This document shows, in pieces, positions 1-6,147 of a DNA stretch of 8,269 nt. Under the pieces are notes generated by a model, which saw only the letters and a program-made list of their open reading frames with translations, made no database searches and was not told where the DNA came from. How positions within the stretch are numbered: the stretch's first letter is position 1; each line of letters opens with the position of its first letter. The stretch is taken from NCBI GenBank assembly GCA_002353225.1, contig DEJF01000044.1:1-8269 (forward strand), in the 5' to 3' direction. Position numbers and translations under genes: made by a program. The stretch comes from Prevotella sp. UBA2755 (GTDB lineage Bacteria > Bacteroidota > Bacteroidia > Bacteroidales > Bacteroidaceae).

Positions 1-354
1 GAGCAGAAGAAACTCTACATCTCAGGTGGATATATCTTCGGTATCGGCGGACGTTTCGACGGAAACTTAGGGAGTACCACACAGGGAATCATCTCCACAA
101 CCGGTTCTATCTCTGCCAATAGTACTGTCAGCGTCAGCAATAGCAGCAAGACCCTGTACACCTTCTCGATGCCCCCTGTGTCGTACAATAACGGCACGAT
201 ACTCATCAGCACGCCAGACCTGAGCAGCGGAAGCAGTTACACCCTCACCTCAGGCAATAGTTCCGCTAACGTGACAGCCTCTAACACCATCAGCAGTGGC
301 ATGGGTGGCGGTATGCAAGGTGGAGGCAATCCCGGCGGACCTGGCGGTTGGTAA
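1..354 (+). CDS. Carbohydrate-binding domain protein (Cthe_2159-like), C-terminal part
   Basis: The frame is open from the first base to a TAA at 352-354, giving the last 117 residues of a protein that begins outside the window. The visible part is rich in Ser, Thr, Asn and Gly, with short alternating beta-strand-like stretches (YISGGYIFGIGGRFD, then TLYTFSMPPVSY). It ends in a low-complexity Gly/Met tail, GMGGGMQGGGNPGGPGGW. This pattern resembles the C-terminus of the Cthe_2159 family (carbohydrate-binding domain-containing proteins), secreted beta-helix proteins of which one member is reported to bind acidic plant polysaccharide. The family call rests on the pattern of the last third only. 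The signal peptide and main domain cannot be seen. The next gene starts 31 nt downstream, so read-through into the kinase gene is possible. Another Gly-rich surface protein would look similar. Confidence 0.6.
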   Translation, partial: EQKKLYISGGYIFGIGGRFDGNLGSTTQGIISTTGSISANSTVSVSNSSKTLYTFSMPPVSYNNGTILISTPDLSSGSSYTLTSGNSSANVTASNTISSGMGGGMQGGGNPGGPGGW

Positions 355-385
355 CAGACAATAAAAATCCTAAGTATTGCGTTAT

Positions 386-1531
386 ATGAAATGGATGCAA
401 GAACAAAGGAGACATGAAATTCTGACGTACTTGGTGCTATGGGGCATACTCTTCATAGCACCAGTACTCAGTCTTTATATCAGGACGGTCAACGATCCTT
501 ATTATACTTTCAACTGGCATGAGTTATTGATGATCTGGCGACAGTTTGGTACTTTCCTTGTTGTCTTCCTCCTCCATAACTTCTTCCTCGCGCCATTGTT
601 AGTGTACAAACGCAAACGAGCGATGTATTTCTGCTCTATTGCTGCTATTGTCGGACTATTCGTAGTCTACCAATGCACCAACAAGCCAACAGACGAGTTC
701 CGTCCCCCCAAAGAGCATGCAGACAGGATAGACAGACATCACGGTCCTATGGATGAGGGCTTTGCACACGAAATGCCTCCCCACCTGCGAGACGGACATC
801 CGCACCCCCACAGAGCCAAGAGACCTCCTGTTTTCATGGGAGAGCACGACATCATTGCTTTAATCATCCTTATTCTGATGCTGGGTATGAATCTGGGGGT
901 GAAGTTCTATTTCAAGTCAAGTCACGATGCCAAGCAACTGATGGCATTGGAGAAGGAGAACCTGGAGCAACAACTGGAGTACCTCAAGTACCAAATTAAT
1001 CCGCATTTCTTCATGAATACGCTCAATAATATCCATGCCTTAGTGGATATCGACCCTGAGAAGGCAAAAGGCACTATCTTGGAGTTGTCGAAGATGATGC
1101 GTTTCATCCTTTATGAGGGTGATAAGAAAGGCGTACCCCTGAGTCGTGAGTTTGAGTTCATCCGCCATTATGTTACCCTGATGCGCCTTCGCTATACCGA
1201 CAAGGTGGATGTCCAGATAGACCTTCCATCAGAGGCTCCCGACTACGAGTTGCCACCTCTCATGCTCATCACGTTCATTGAGAATGCCTTCAAACACGGT
1301 ATCAGTTACCAGCATGACTCCTTCGTGCATATCAAGGCTGTCATTGAAAACAACAAACTCCATTTTGAATGCAGCAACAGCAAGGCAGAGAAGCCTAACG
1401 AGGAGAAAGGGGGCGTAGGACTCACTAATGTCAAACAACGATTAAACTTAATCTATGGAGAAAACTATACGCTGAATATACAGGACGACCCTGACAGATA
1501 TAATGTTGAACTTGAAATACCACTCACATGA
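386..1531 (+). CDS. LytS/YehU-type sensor histidine kinase with His-rich periplasmic loop
   Basis: 381 residues from ATG 386; an in-frame TTG at 377 is a less likely start. Predicted membrane helices lie near residues 12-32, 53-73, 79-95 and 156-176. Positive residues after helix 2 (YKRKR) put the N-terminus and kinase in the cytoplasm. The loop at about 97-155 would then face the periplasm and holds nine His between 111 and 154. A coiled-coil-like stretch (about 182-203) leads to the His_kinase (PF06580) signature INPHFFMNTLN with phospho-acceptor H207. The N-box is FIENAFKHG (N300) and the G-box GGVGL is at 342-346. Such kinases autophosphorylate and pass phosphate to a LytTR-type regulator, here the next gene, whose ATG overlaps this stop as ATGA. 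That overlap implies translational coupling. No clear promoter is seen in the 31-nt gap upstream. The signal is unknown; the His-rich loop suggests a metal or pH input, which is inference. Confidence 0.93.
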   Translation: MKWMQEQRRHEILTYLVLWGILFIAPVLSLYIRTVNDPYYTFNWHELLMIWRQFGTFLVVFLLHNFFLAPLLVYKRKRAMYFCSIAAIVGLFVVYQCTNKPTDEFRPPKEHADRIDRHHGPMDEGFAHEMPPHLRDGHPHPHRAKRPPVFMGEHDIIALIILILMLGMNLGVKFYFKSSHDAKQLMALEKENLEQQLEYLKYQINPHFFMNTLNNIHALVDIDPEKAKGTILELSKMMRFILYEGDKKGVPLSREFEFIRHYVTLMRLRYTDKVDVQIDLPSEAPDYELPPLMLITFIENAFKHGISYQHDSFVHIKAVIENNKLHFECSNSKAEKPNEEKGGVGLTNVKQRLNLIYGENYTLNIQDDPDRYNVELEIPLT

Positions 1532-2250
1532 TCAGATGTCTTGCCATTGACGACGAGCCACTTGCCTTGCAGCAACTGGTGACCTACATCCAGAAAGTAC
1601 CTTTCCTCGAACTCGCGGCACAATGCCAGAGTGCGATGGAGGCGCGGAAGTATTTAGAGCAGGAGACTGTAGACGCTATCTTCTGCGACATCAACATGCC
1701 CGACCTCAACGGCATGGACTTCATCAAGTCGCTACAGGCTCCACCCCTTGTGGTGTTCACCACCGCCTATAGCGAGTATGCCGTCGAGGGTTTCAAGGTC
1801 AATGCCGTTGATTATCTGTTAAAGCCTTTCGGCATGCAGGACTTCCAACGTGCCGCCAACCGTGTCAAAGAGAGACTGGAGGTAACACCTCCCCTCCCTC
1901 AGCAGGGAGGAGGAGGTGGGTCTGATACCATCTTCGTCAAGACAGAATACAAGATTGTGAAGATCACCATTGCCGACATCCGTTATATCGAGGCGATGAG
2001 CGAATACCTGAAAATCTATCTGGATAGTGAGCCGAAACCTGTCATCACCCTCCTCTCTATGAAGAAGATAGAAGAAAGACTACCAGACGATTTCATGCGC
2101 ATCCACCGCTCCTATATCGTCAACCTGACGAAGATACAGGAGGTGAACAAAAACCGTGTGATTATGGATTCTGACACCTATCTTCCCATTGGAGATATGT
2201 ATAAAGAAGCCTTTCAACGTTATCTTGATGCCAAATTTCTTGGCAAATAG
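1528..2250 (+). CDS. LytTR-family response regulator
   Basis: 240 residues. The receiver domain (about 1-118) has the acidic pocket D8/D9, phospho-acceptor D54 in FCDINMPDLNG, T78 and K99 in LLKPF. The C-terminal LytTR DNA-binding domain (about 134-236) carries the family pattern IRYIEAMSEYLKIYL, then FMRIHRSYIVNL and LPIGDMYKEAF. This is the cytoplasmic output of the kinase encoded immediately upstream: phosphorylation at D54 should drive binding to LytTR-type direct repeats and change transcription. The start codon overlaps the kinase stop (ATGA). The linker between the domains (residues 120-132, TPPLPQQGGGGGS) is encoded by a GC-rich palindrome at 1886-1918 that resembles an inserted repeat element. 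The last codons overlap the promoter of the following gene. Targets cannot be read from this window; the downstream dsbD group is one candidate. Confidence 0.95.
   Translation: MIRCLAIDDEPLALQQLVTYIQKVPFLELAAQCQSAMEARKYLEQETVDAIFCDINMPDLNGMDFIKSLQAPPLVVFTTAYSEYAVEGFKVNAVDYLLKPFGMQDFQRAANRVKERLEVTPPLPQQGGGGGSDTIFVKTEYKIVKITIADIRYIEAMSEYLKIYLDSEPKPVITLLSMKKIEERLPDDFMRIHRSYIVNLTKIQEVNKNRVIMDSDTYLPIGDMYKEAFQRYLDAKFLGK
1886..1918 (+). repeat. Coding-embedded GC-rich palindrome in the response-regulator linker
   Basis: Left arm CACCTCCCCTCCCT (1886-1899) pairs with right arm AGGGAGGAGGAGGTG (1904-1918) through one bulged base, around a 4-nt loop CAGC (1900-1903). It encodes the inter-domain linker TPPLPQQGGGGG. 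The length, extreme C/G strand bias and linker position suggest a short mobile palindromic element tolerated in frame. A chance result of Pro/Gly codon use is the alternative. Confidence 0.6.
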
Positions 2251-2270
2251 CCAAAAACTTCGTACCTTTG
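2240..2270 (+). promoter_or_regulatory. Bacteroidetes-type promoter for the dsbD group
   Basis: A perfect TAnnTTTG -7 box, TACCTTTG (2263-2270), lies 19 nt downstream of a TTGG (2240-2243) that fits the -33 TTTG box with one mismatch. It overlaps the last codons and stop of the response regulator. The expected transcription start, a few nt past the -7 box, falls at or just before the dsbD ATG (2277), so the message would have almost no leader. Confidence 0.65.
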
Positions 2271-2276
2271 CGGACG

Positions 2277-4253
2277 ATGAAAAGGATATGTGCCTTATTA
2301 ATAGTATGGATGTCCGTGCTCTCCATGAGTGCACAGATGGCAGATCCCGTGCATTTCACCTCGCAACTCAAGGAACTTTCCAACAACGAGGCGGAGATTA
2401 TCTTCACTGGAAAGATTGATGCCGGCTGGCATGTCTACTCCACGGACCTGAGCGGCGGACCTGTCCCTGCCACCTTTAACAAGGTGAAGATGGAGGGTGT
2501 GGAGACCGTTGGTAAACTGAAGCCCAGGGGTAACGAGCAGAAGAAGTTCGACAAACTCTTCGACATGGAGGTTCGTTTCTTCGAGCATACCGCGACATTC
2601 GTACAGAAGGTGAGGTTCACCAAGGAGAAATATGTCATCGACTGCTACTTAGAGTATGGCACCTGCAATGACGAGATGTGCATGCCCCCTTCCTCTGTGG
2701 AGTTTAAGAAGGAAGGAAGCCTCACCCCTAACCCCTCTCCTTTAGAGAGGGGGACGGCAGAGGTTCCTAAAGATACGACCACTACCGACTCCATATCCAA
2801 CTCTCAACTCCAATCTGATCTCTGGCATCCTGTCACCAAGGAACTACAAGCATTAGATAAGACTCCCTCTCCTTTTGGAGAGGGTTGGGGTGAGGCTGCC
2901 ATCTTCCTCGCAGGACTGTTAGGCGGTTTTCTTGCCCTGCTGACTCCTTGCGTATGGCCTATTATCCCCATGACGGTATCGTTCTTCCTGAAACGCAACA
3001 AGGAACGTTCAAAGGCTATCCGTGAGGCACTGACCTACGGACTGAGTATCATTGTCATCTATGTGCTGTTAGGATTACTCGTGACCTTGCTCTTTGGTGC
3101 CAATGCCCTCAACGCCTTGTCGACCAACGCGTGGTTTAATATCTTCTTCGCCCTGCTGCTCATCATCTTCGCTGCCTCCTTCTTTGGAGCCTTCGAGTTG
3201 ACACTGCCAGCCTCATGGTCGACCAAGATAGACCAGAAATCAGAGCGTACCACAGGATTGCTGAGCATTTTCCTCATGGCATTCACGTTGGTACTGGTAT
3301 CGTTCTCCTGTACGGGTCCTATCATCGGTTTCCTGTTGGTTGCCGTATCCACCCAAGGGAATATCCTCGGACCAACCCTTGGTATGTTAGGATTCAGCAT
3401 CGGACTTGCCATCCCCTTTGCCCTGTTTGCCCTCTTCCCCTCCCTGTTGAAGTCGGCACCGAGGTCTGGAGGATGGATGAACACCATCAAGGTGGTATTG
3501 GGATTCATCGAACTCGCCTTCGCCCTCAAGTTCCTGAGTGTCGCAGACCTCGCATACGGTTGGCGACTGCTCGACAGGGAAGTGTTCCTGGCGATATGGA
3601 TAGCCCTCTTCGGACTGCTTGGCACTTACCTGATGGGATGGCTGCGCTTCCCCCATGACGAGCCAGAGCACCGCACCAATGTTCCCCAGTTCTTCCTCGG
3701 ACTCCTCTCCTTTGCCTTTACCATCTATATGATACCAGGACTATGGGGAGCGCCCTTGAAGGCGATCAGTGCTTTCACACCTCCTATGTACACCCAAGAC
3801 TACAAGATCATACAGACGACTGTTGTCGAGGCACCTTTCAAGGACTACGAGCAAGGTATGTCTTTTGCCAAGGAGCATCACAAGCCTGTCGTCATCGACT
3901 TCACTGGTTTTGGCTGTGTGAACTGTCGTAAGATGGAGGCTGCCGTATGGACAGATGAGGAGGTGGCACGCCGATTGACACAAGACTATGTGCTTATCTC
4001 GCTCTATGTTGACGACAAGACTCCCCTCGCCCAACCTATCGAGGTGGAGGTGAACGGTCAGAAGCGCACCCTCCGTACCATTGGTGACAAGTGGAGCCAT
4101 CTGCAGGCAACGAAGTTTGGTGCCAATACCCAACCGTTCTACGTACTGCTGGACGAGGAAGGAAAACCACTCGGTCCCTCTCGCTCTTATGACGAGAACA
4201 TACAGGAATACATCAACTGGCTGGATGCCGGATTGACTAAATACAAACCATAA
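2277..4253 (+). CDS. dsbD: DsbD-family thiol:disulfide interchange protein
   Basis: 658 residues from ATG 2277. A signal peptide (about 1-19, ending SMSA|Q) leads to a periplasmic N-terminal domain (about 25-145) with redox pair C130 and C135 in YGTCNDEMCMPP, matching nDsbD. The membrane domain (about 205-520) has about eight helices and the conserved membrane cysteines C225 (LLTPCVWP) and C345 (SFSCTGP). A C-terminal periplasmic thioredoxin-like domain has C547-V-N-C550 (FGCVNCRK). DsbD takes electrons from cytoplasmic thioredoxin across the inner membrane to periplasmic partners such as disulfide isomerases or cytochrome c maturation proteins. All six catalytic cysteines are present. The start is chosen because it gives a full signal peptide; a later ATG at 2310 would cut it. 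Oddity: residues about 148-206, between the N-terminal and membrane domains, are flanked by two inverted palindromic repeats translated in frame (TPNPSPLERG and PSPFGEGWGE). The barrel gene follows after 10 nt, so co-transcription is likely. Confidence 0.96.
   Translation: MKRICALLIVWMSVLSMSAQMADPVHFTSQLKELSNNEAEIIFTGKIDAGWHVYSTDLSGGPVPATFNKVKMEGVETVGKLKPRGNEQKKFDKLFDMEVRFFEHTATFVQKVRFTKEKYVIDCYLEYGTCNDEMCMPPSSVEFKKEGSLTPNPSPLERGTAEVPKDTTTTDSISNSQLQSDLWHPVTKELQALDKTPSPFGEGWGEAAIFLAGLLGGFLALLTPCVWPIIPMTVSFFLKRNKERSKAIREALTYGLSIIVIYVLLGLLVTLLFGANALNALSTNAWFNIFFALLLIIFAASFFGAFELTLPASWSTKIDQKSERTTGLLSIFLMAFTLVLVSFSCTGPIIGFLLVAVSTQGNILGPTLGMLGFSIGLAIPFALFALFPSLLKSAPRSGGWMNTIKVVLGFIELAFALKFLSVADLAYGWRLLDREVFLAIWIALFGLLGTYLMGWLRFPHDEPEHRTNVPQFFLGLLSFAFTIYMIPGLWGAPLKAISAFTPPMYTQDYKIIQTTVVEAPFKDYEQGMSFAKEHHKPVVIDFTGFGCVNCRKMEAAVWTDEEVARRLTQDYVLISLYVDDKTPLAQPIEVEVNGQKRTLRTIGDKWSHLQATKFGANTQPFYVLLDEEGKPLGPSRSYDENIQEYINWLDAGLTKYKP
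2719..2753 (+). repeat. Palindromic repeat element, copy A, inside dsbD
   Basis: The outer end GCCTCACCCC (2719-2728) is followed by a hairpin of CCCCTCTC (2732-2739) and GAGAGGGG (2745-2752) with a 5-nt loop. Translated in frame it gives SLTPNPSPLERG, a peptide that I recall recurring in unrelated predicted proteins as translated copies of a widespread intergenic repeat. It lies in the linker after the N-terminal periplasmic domain. The opposite-orientation partner is at 2865-2896. Confidence 0.8.
2865..2896 (-). repeat. Palindromic repeat element, copy B (inverted), inside dsbD
   Basis: The hairpin CCCTCTCC (2865-2872) and GGAGAGGG (2877-2884) has a TTTT loop and is followed by outer end GGGGTGAGGC (2887-2896). 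That end is the exact reverse complement of the 10-nt outer end of copy A; the inner parts match with two single-base gaps. Translated in frame it gives TPSPFGEGWGEA just before the first membrane helix. Together the copies bound a 178-bp unit with inverted ends. Confidence 0.8.
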
Positions 4254-4263
4254 AACTAAAAAG

Positions 4264-4899
4264 ATGAGAAGAATTATCACATGCATCATGGTCATAGCAT
4301 TCACTATACCATCCTTCGCCCAGTATGAGACCAACAAAAGCAGAAGCCGTTATAACCGTGACGATACAGAACGCTACTACGGACTGCGCTTAGGTATGAA
4401 TATTGCCAGTACCAGCAGTGAGTCTACCGAATTCGACACCAACCCCCGTACTGGTCTGGTCATCGGGTTTGCCTATGGCATGCAACTGTCCAGGAACATG
4501 CCCCTGTGGCTGGAGGTAGGACTTCAGTATTCTGAGAAGGGAGGCAAGACCCATCTGAATGATGACAAGGTGACCTACCGTTTAGGCTATCTGCAAGCGC
4601 CTATTGTAGCCAAATATGTTTTCAATATAGACGACGACCTATACATCCAGCCATTCTTTGGAGGTTACCTGTCGCTTGGCATCACCGGCAAGATGAAAAA
4701 CTACGCCACCCGTGAGTCAGAGAGTGTCTTCGACAACATGAAGCGTTTCGACGGCGGACTGCGTGGCGGTTGTGGGCTGGAGTATAAGATGATGTACGTT
4801 GAGTTAGGCTATGACCTCGGACTCGCGAATATCTCAAAAGACGATTTTGACTCGGCGCATACCCGCTGCCTCTTCGTTAACCTTGGCATTAATTTCTAA
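4264..4899 (+). CDS. Small outer-membrane beta-barrel protein (PorT/OMP_b-brl_2-like)
   Basis: 211 residues. A signal peptide (about 1-19) ends PSFA|Q, as is common in Bacteroidetes. The mature part alternates hydrophobic and polar residues in strands with glycine and aromatic girdle residues (YYGLRLGMNIAS, LVIGFAYGMQL, LWLEVGLQYSEKGG, LYIQPFFGGYLSLGI, YVELGYDLGLANI). It ends in a C-terminal aromatic, LGINF, the usual barrel-assembly signal. This is the pattern of the outer-membrane beta-barrel domain family PF13568, eight-stranded barrels of the PorT type with varied or unknown roles. It starts 10 nt after dsbD behind an A-rich stretch, so it is probably co-transcribed with it. No enzyme motif is visible. 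The mature protein has one cysteine pair-like position only at widely spaced sites, so a link to DsbD as a substrate is not shown. Confidence 0.85.
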   Translation: MRRIITCIMVIAFTIPSFAQYETNKSRSRYNRDDTERYYGLRLGMNIASTSSESTEFDTNPRTGLVIGFAYGMQLSRNMPLWLEVGLQYSEKGGKTHLNDDKVTYRLGYLQAPIVAKYVFNIDDDLYIQPFFGGYLSLGITGKMKNYATRESESVFDNMKRFDGGLRGGCGLEYKMMYVELGYDLGLANISKDDFDSAHTRCLFVNLGINF

Positions 4900-4918
4900 T
4901 ACCTTATAATTATATATA

Positions 4919-6037
4919 ATGACACTTTATCCTCAAATGATCATAGAAACCCTGCAGACGGTGACGTATGCAGGCACCAAGAAAAACCTGGTAGAGAGCG
5001 GTATGGTGGCTGATCAGCCCGTTGTCGCTGCCCCCCAGAAGGAGGGTGAGCCATGGCATGTCAGTGTCGTACTGGAGTTTCCCCGTGACACAGACCCCTT
5101 CCTGAAATCCACTGTCAAGGCTGCCGAGGCGGCTGTCAAATACCATTGCGGCAAGGATGTCGTCGTGGATATCCAGACTGAGTTCAAGTCAAAGCCACGT
5201 CCCGAGGTGGGTAAGTTATTACCCCAAGTGAAGAATGTCGTTGCAGTCAGCAGTGGCAAGGGAGGCGTGGGCAAGAGTACCGTCTCCGCTAATCTCGCTA
5301 TCGCCTTGGCACGTTTAGGTTATAAGGTGGGACTGCTCGATGCCGATATCTTCGGACCTTCGATGCCGAAGATGTTCAAGGTGGAGGACGCGCGACCCTA
5401 TGCTGTCAATGTGGACGGTCGTGACTTGATAGAACCTATCGAGGCTTATGGGGTGAAACTGCTCTCCATCGGCTTCTTCGTATCCCCAGAGACAGCGACG
5501 CTGTGGCGTGGCGGTATGGCGTCTAATGCTCTCAAACAACTTATCGCTGATGCTGACTGGGGCGAACTCGACTACCTCATTCTCGACACCCCTCCCGGCA
5601 CCTCCGATATCCACCTCACCCTCTTGCAGACGCTTGCCATCACAGGTGCCATCATCGTATCGACACCCCAGCAAGTGGCTCTTGCCGATGCCCGCAAGGG
5701 TATCGACATGTATCGCAATGAGAAGGTCAACGTCCCCATCCTCGGATTGGTAGAGAACATGGCGTGGTTCACACCTGCCGAACTACCCGAGAACCGTTAT
5801 TACATCTTCGGCAAGGAGGGTTGTAAGCAACTCGCAGAGGAGATGAAAGTACCCCTACTCGCCCAGATCCCATTGGTACAGGGCATCTGCGACAGTGGCG
5901 ACCAAGGTACTCCCGCTGCCCTCAATAGTGATACGGCAACAGGTATTGCCTTCATCAACCTCGCTCAGTCAGTCGTCACGGTGGTTAACAAGCGTAACCG
6001 GGAACTGCCGAAGACACAGATCGTAGGGGTGAAATAG
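4919..6037 (+). CDS. mrp: Mrp/ApbC-family P-loop ATPase, Fe-S cluster carrier (CxxC-less form)
   Basis: 372 residues. The N-terminal MIP18/DUF59 domain (about 5-90) is followed by an Mrp/NBP35 ATPase domain (about 105-355). Visible motifs are the deviant Walker A SSGKGGVGKST (G113-T121), LLDADIFGPSMPKMF after it, and LILDTPPGTSD. The start MTLYPQ is chosen because it is the usual N-terminus of Bacteroidetes homologues. Mrp proteins act in the cytoplasm, binding and delivering Fe-S clusters to apoproteins. The C-terminal CxxC that binds the bridging cluster in ApbC/Nbp35 is absent: the region after VENMAWF (279-284) reads TPAELPENRYYIFG, and the only cysteines are C77, C302 and C324. I recall this variant as common in Bacteroidetes. 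The gene starts 19 nt after the barrel gene, with an AT-rich spacer (4900-4918) that is not a clear promoter. It probably ends the dsbD transcription unit; no hairpin terminator is evident after it. Confidence 0.95.
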   Translation: MTLYPQMIIETLQTVTYAGTKKNLVESGMVADQPVVAAPQKEGEPWHVSVVLEFPRDTDPFLKSTVKAAEAAVKYHCGKDVVVDIQTEFKSKPRPEVGKLLPQVKNVVAVSSGKGGVGKSTVSANLAIALARLGYKVGLLDADIFGPSMPKMFKVEDARPYAVNVDGRDLIEPIEAYGVKLLSIGFFVSPETATLWRGGMASNALKQLIADADWGELDYLILDTPPGTSDIHLTLLQTLAITGAIIVSTPQQVALADARKGIDMYRNEKVNVPILGLVENMAWFTPAELPENRYYIFGKEGCKQLAEEMKVPLLAQIPLVQGICDSGDQGTPAALNSDTATGIAFINLAQSVVTVVNKRNRELPKTQIVGVK

Positions 6038-6084
6038 AAAAGTTTCTGAGCATTTACCTATTTGCTGGAGACTGATTATAGAAT

Positions 6085-6097
6085 TCCTATTATAGGA
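6085..6097. promoter_or_regulatory. Inverted repeat abutting the -33 box, possible operator
   Basis: TCCTAT and ATAGGA form perfect 6-bp arms around a single central T (6091). After one mismatch the symmetry continues for two bases on each side, to 6082-6100. The palindrome abuts the -33 TTTG (6098-6101) of the ATPase promoter, and its extended form overlaps it, so a bound protein would block RNA polymerase. It is too short and AT-rich to be a good terminator for mrp. Confidence 0.35.
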
Positions 6098-6129
6098 TTT
6101 GTATAATTGAAATCTTTTGCTTATCTTTG
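6098..6129 (+). promoter_or_regulatory. Bacteroidetes-type promoter for the ATPase gene
   Basis: The -33 box TTTG (6098-6101), a 20-nt spacer and the -7 box TATCTTTG (6122-6129) match the Bacteroidetes consensus at every fixed position. Transcription should start shortly after 6129, leaving a leader of roughly 11-15 nt before ATG 6148. This makes the ATPase gene its own unit, separate from mrp. Confidence 0.8.
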
Positions 6130-6147
6130 CAGCCAAATCACTATAGT

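Noticed and set aside
377..385. TTG start for the kinase at 377
   Set aside because: ATG 386 is nine bases downstream and gives a normal N-terminus; nothing supports the rarer start codon.
2732..2752. Intrinsic terminator inside dsbD (hairpin in copy A)
   Set aside because: No T-run follows the stem, the frame continues through to all downstream catalytic domains, and the hairpin belongs to a repeat element.
2719..2896. Insertion sequence inside dsbD
   Set aside because: The unit is too short for a transposase and the reading frame passes through it intact, so it is a short repeat unit and not an IS.
3059..3625. Long minus-strand open frame (188 codons) opposite dsbD
   Set aside because: It lies wholly within a well-supported gene, has no family motif, and its Arg/Pro/Ser-rich content is that of an antisense shadow.
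3741..4337. Minus-strand open frame (198 codons) across the dsbD end and barrel start
   Set aside because: It runs antisense through two supported genes and shows no domain pattern; its hydrophobic N-terminus is the complement of the barrel signal-peptide region.
4900..4918. Promoter for mrp in the AT-rich spacer
   Set aside because: There is no TAnnTTTG box and only 19 nt separate the genes, so co-transcription is the simpler reading.
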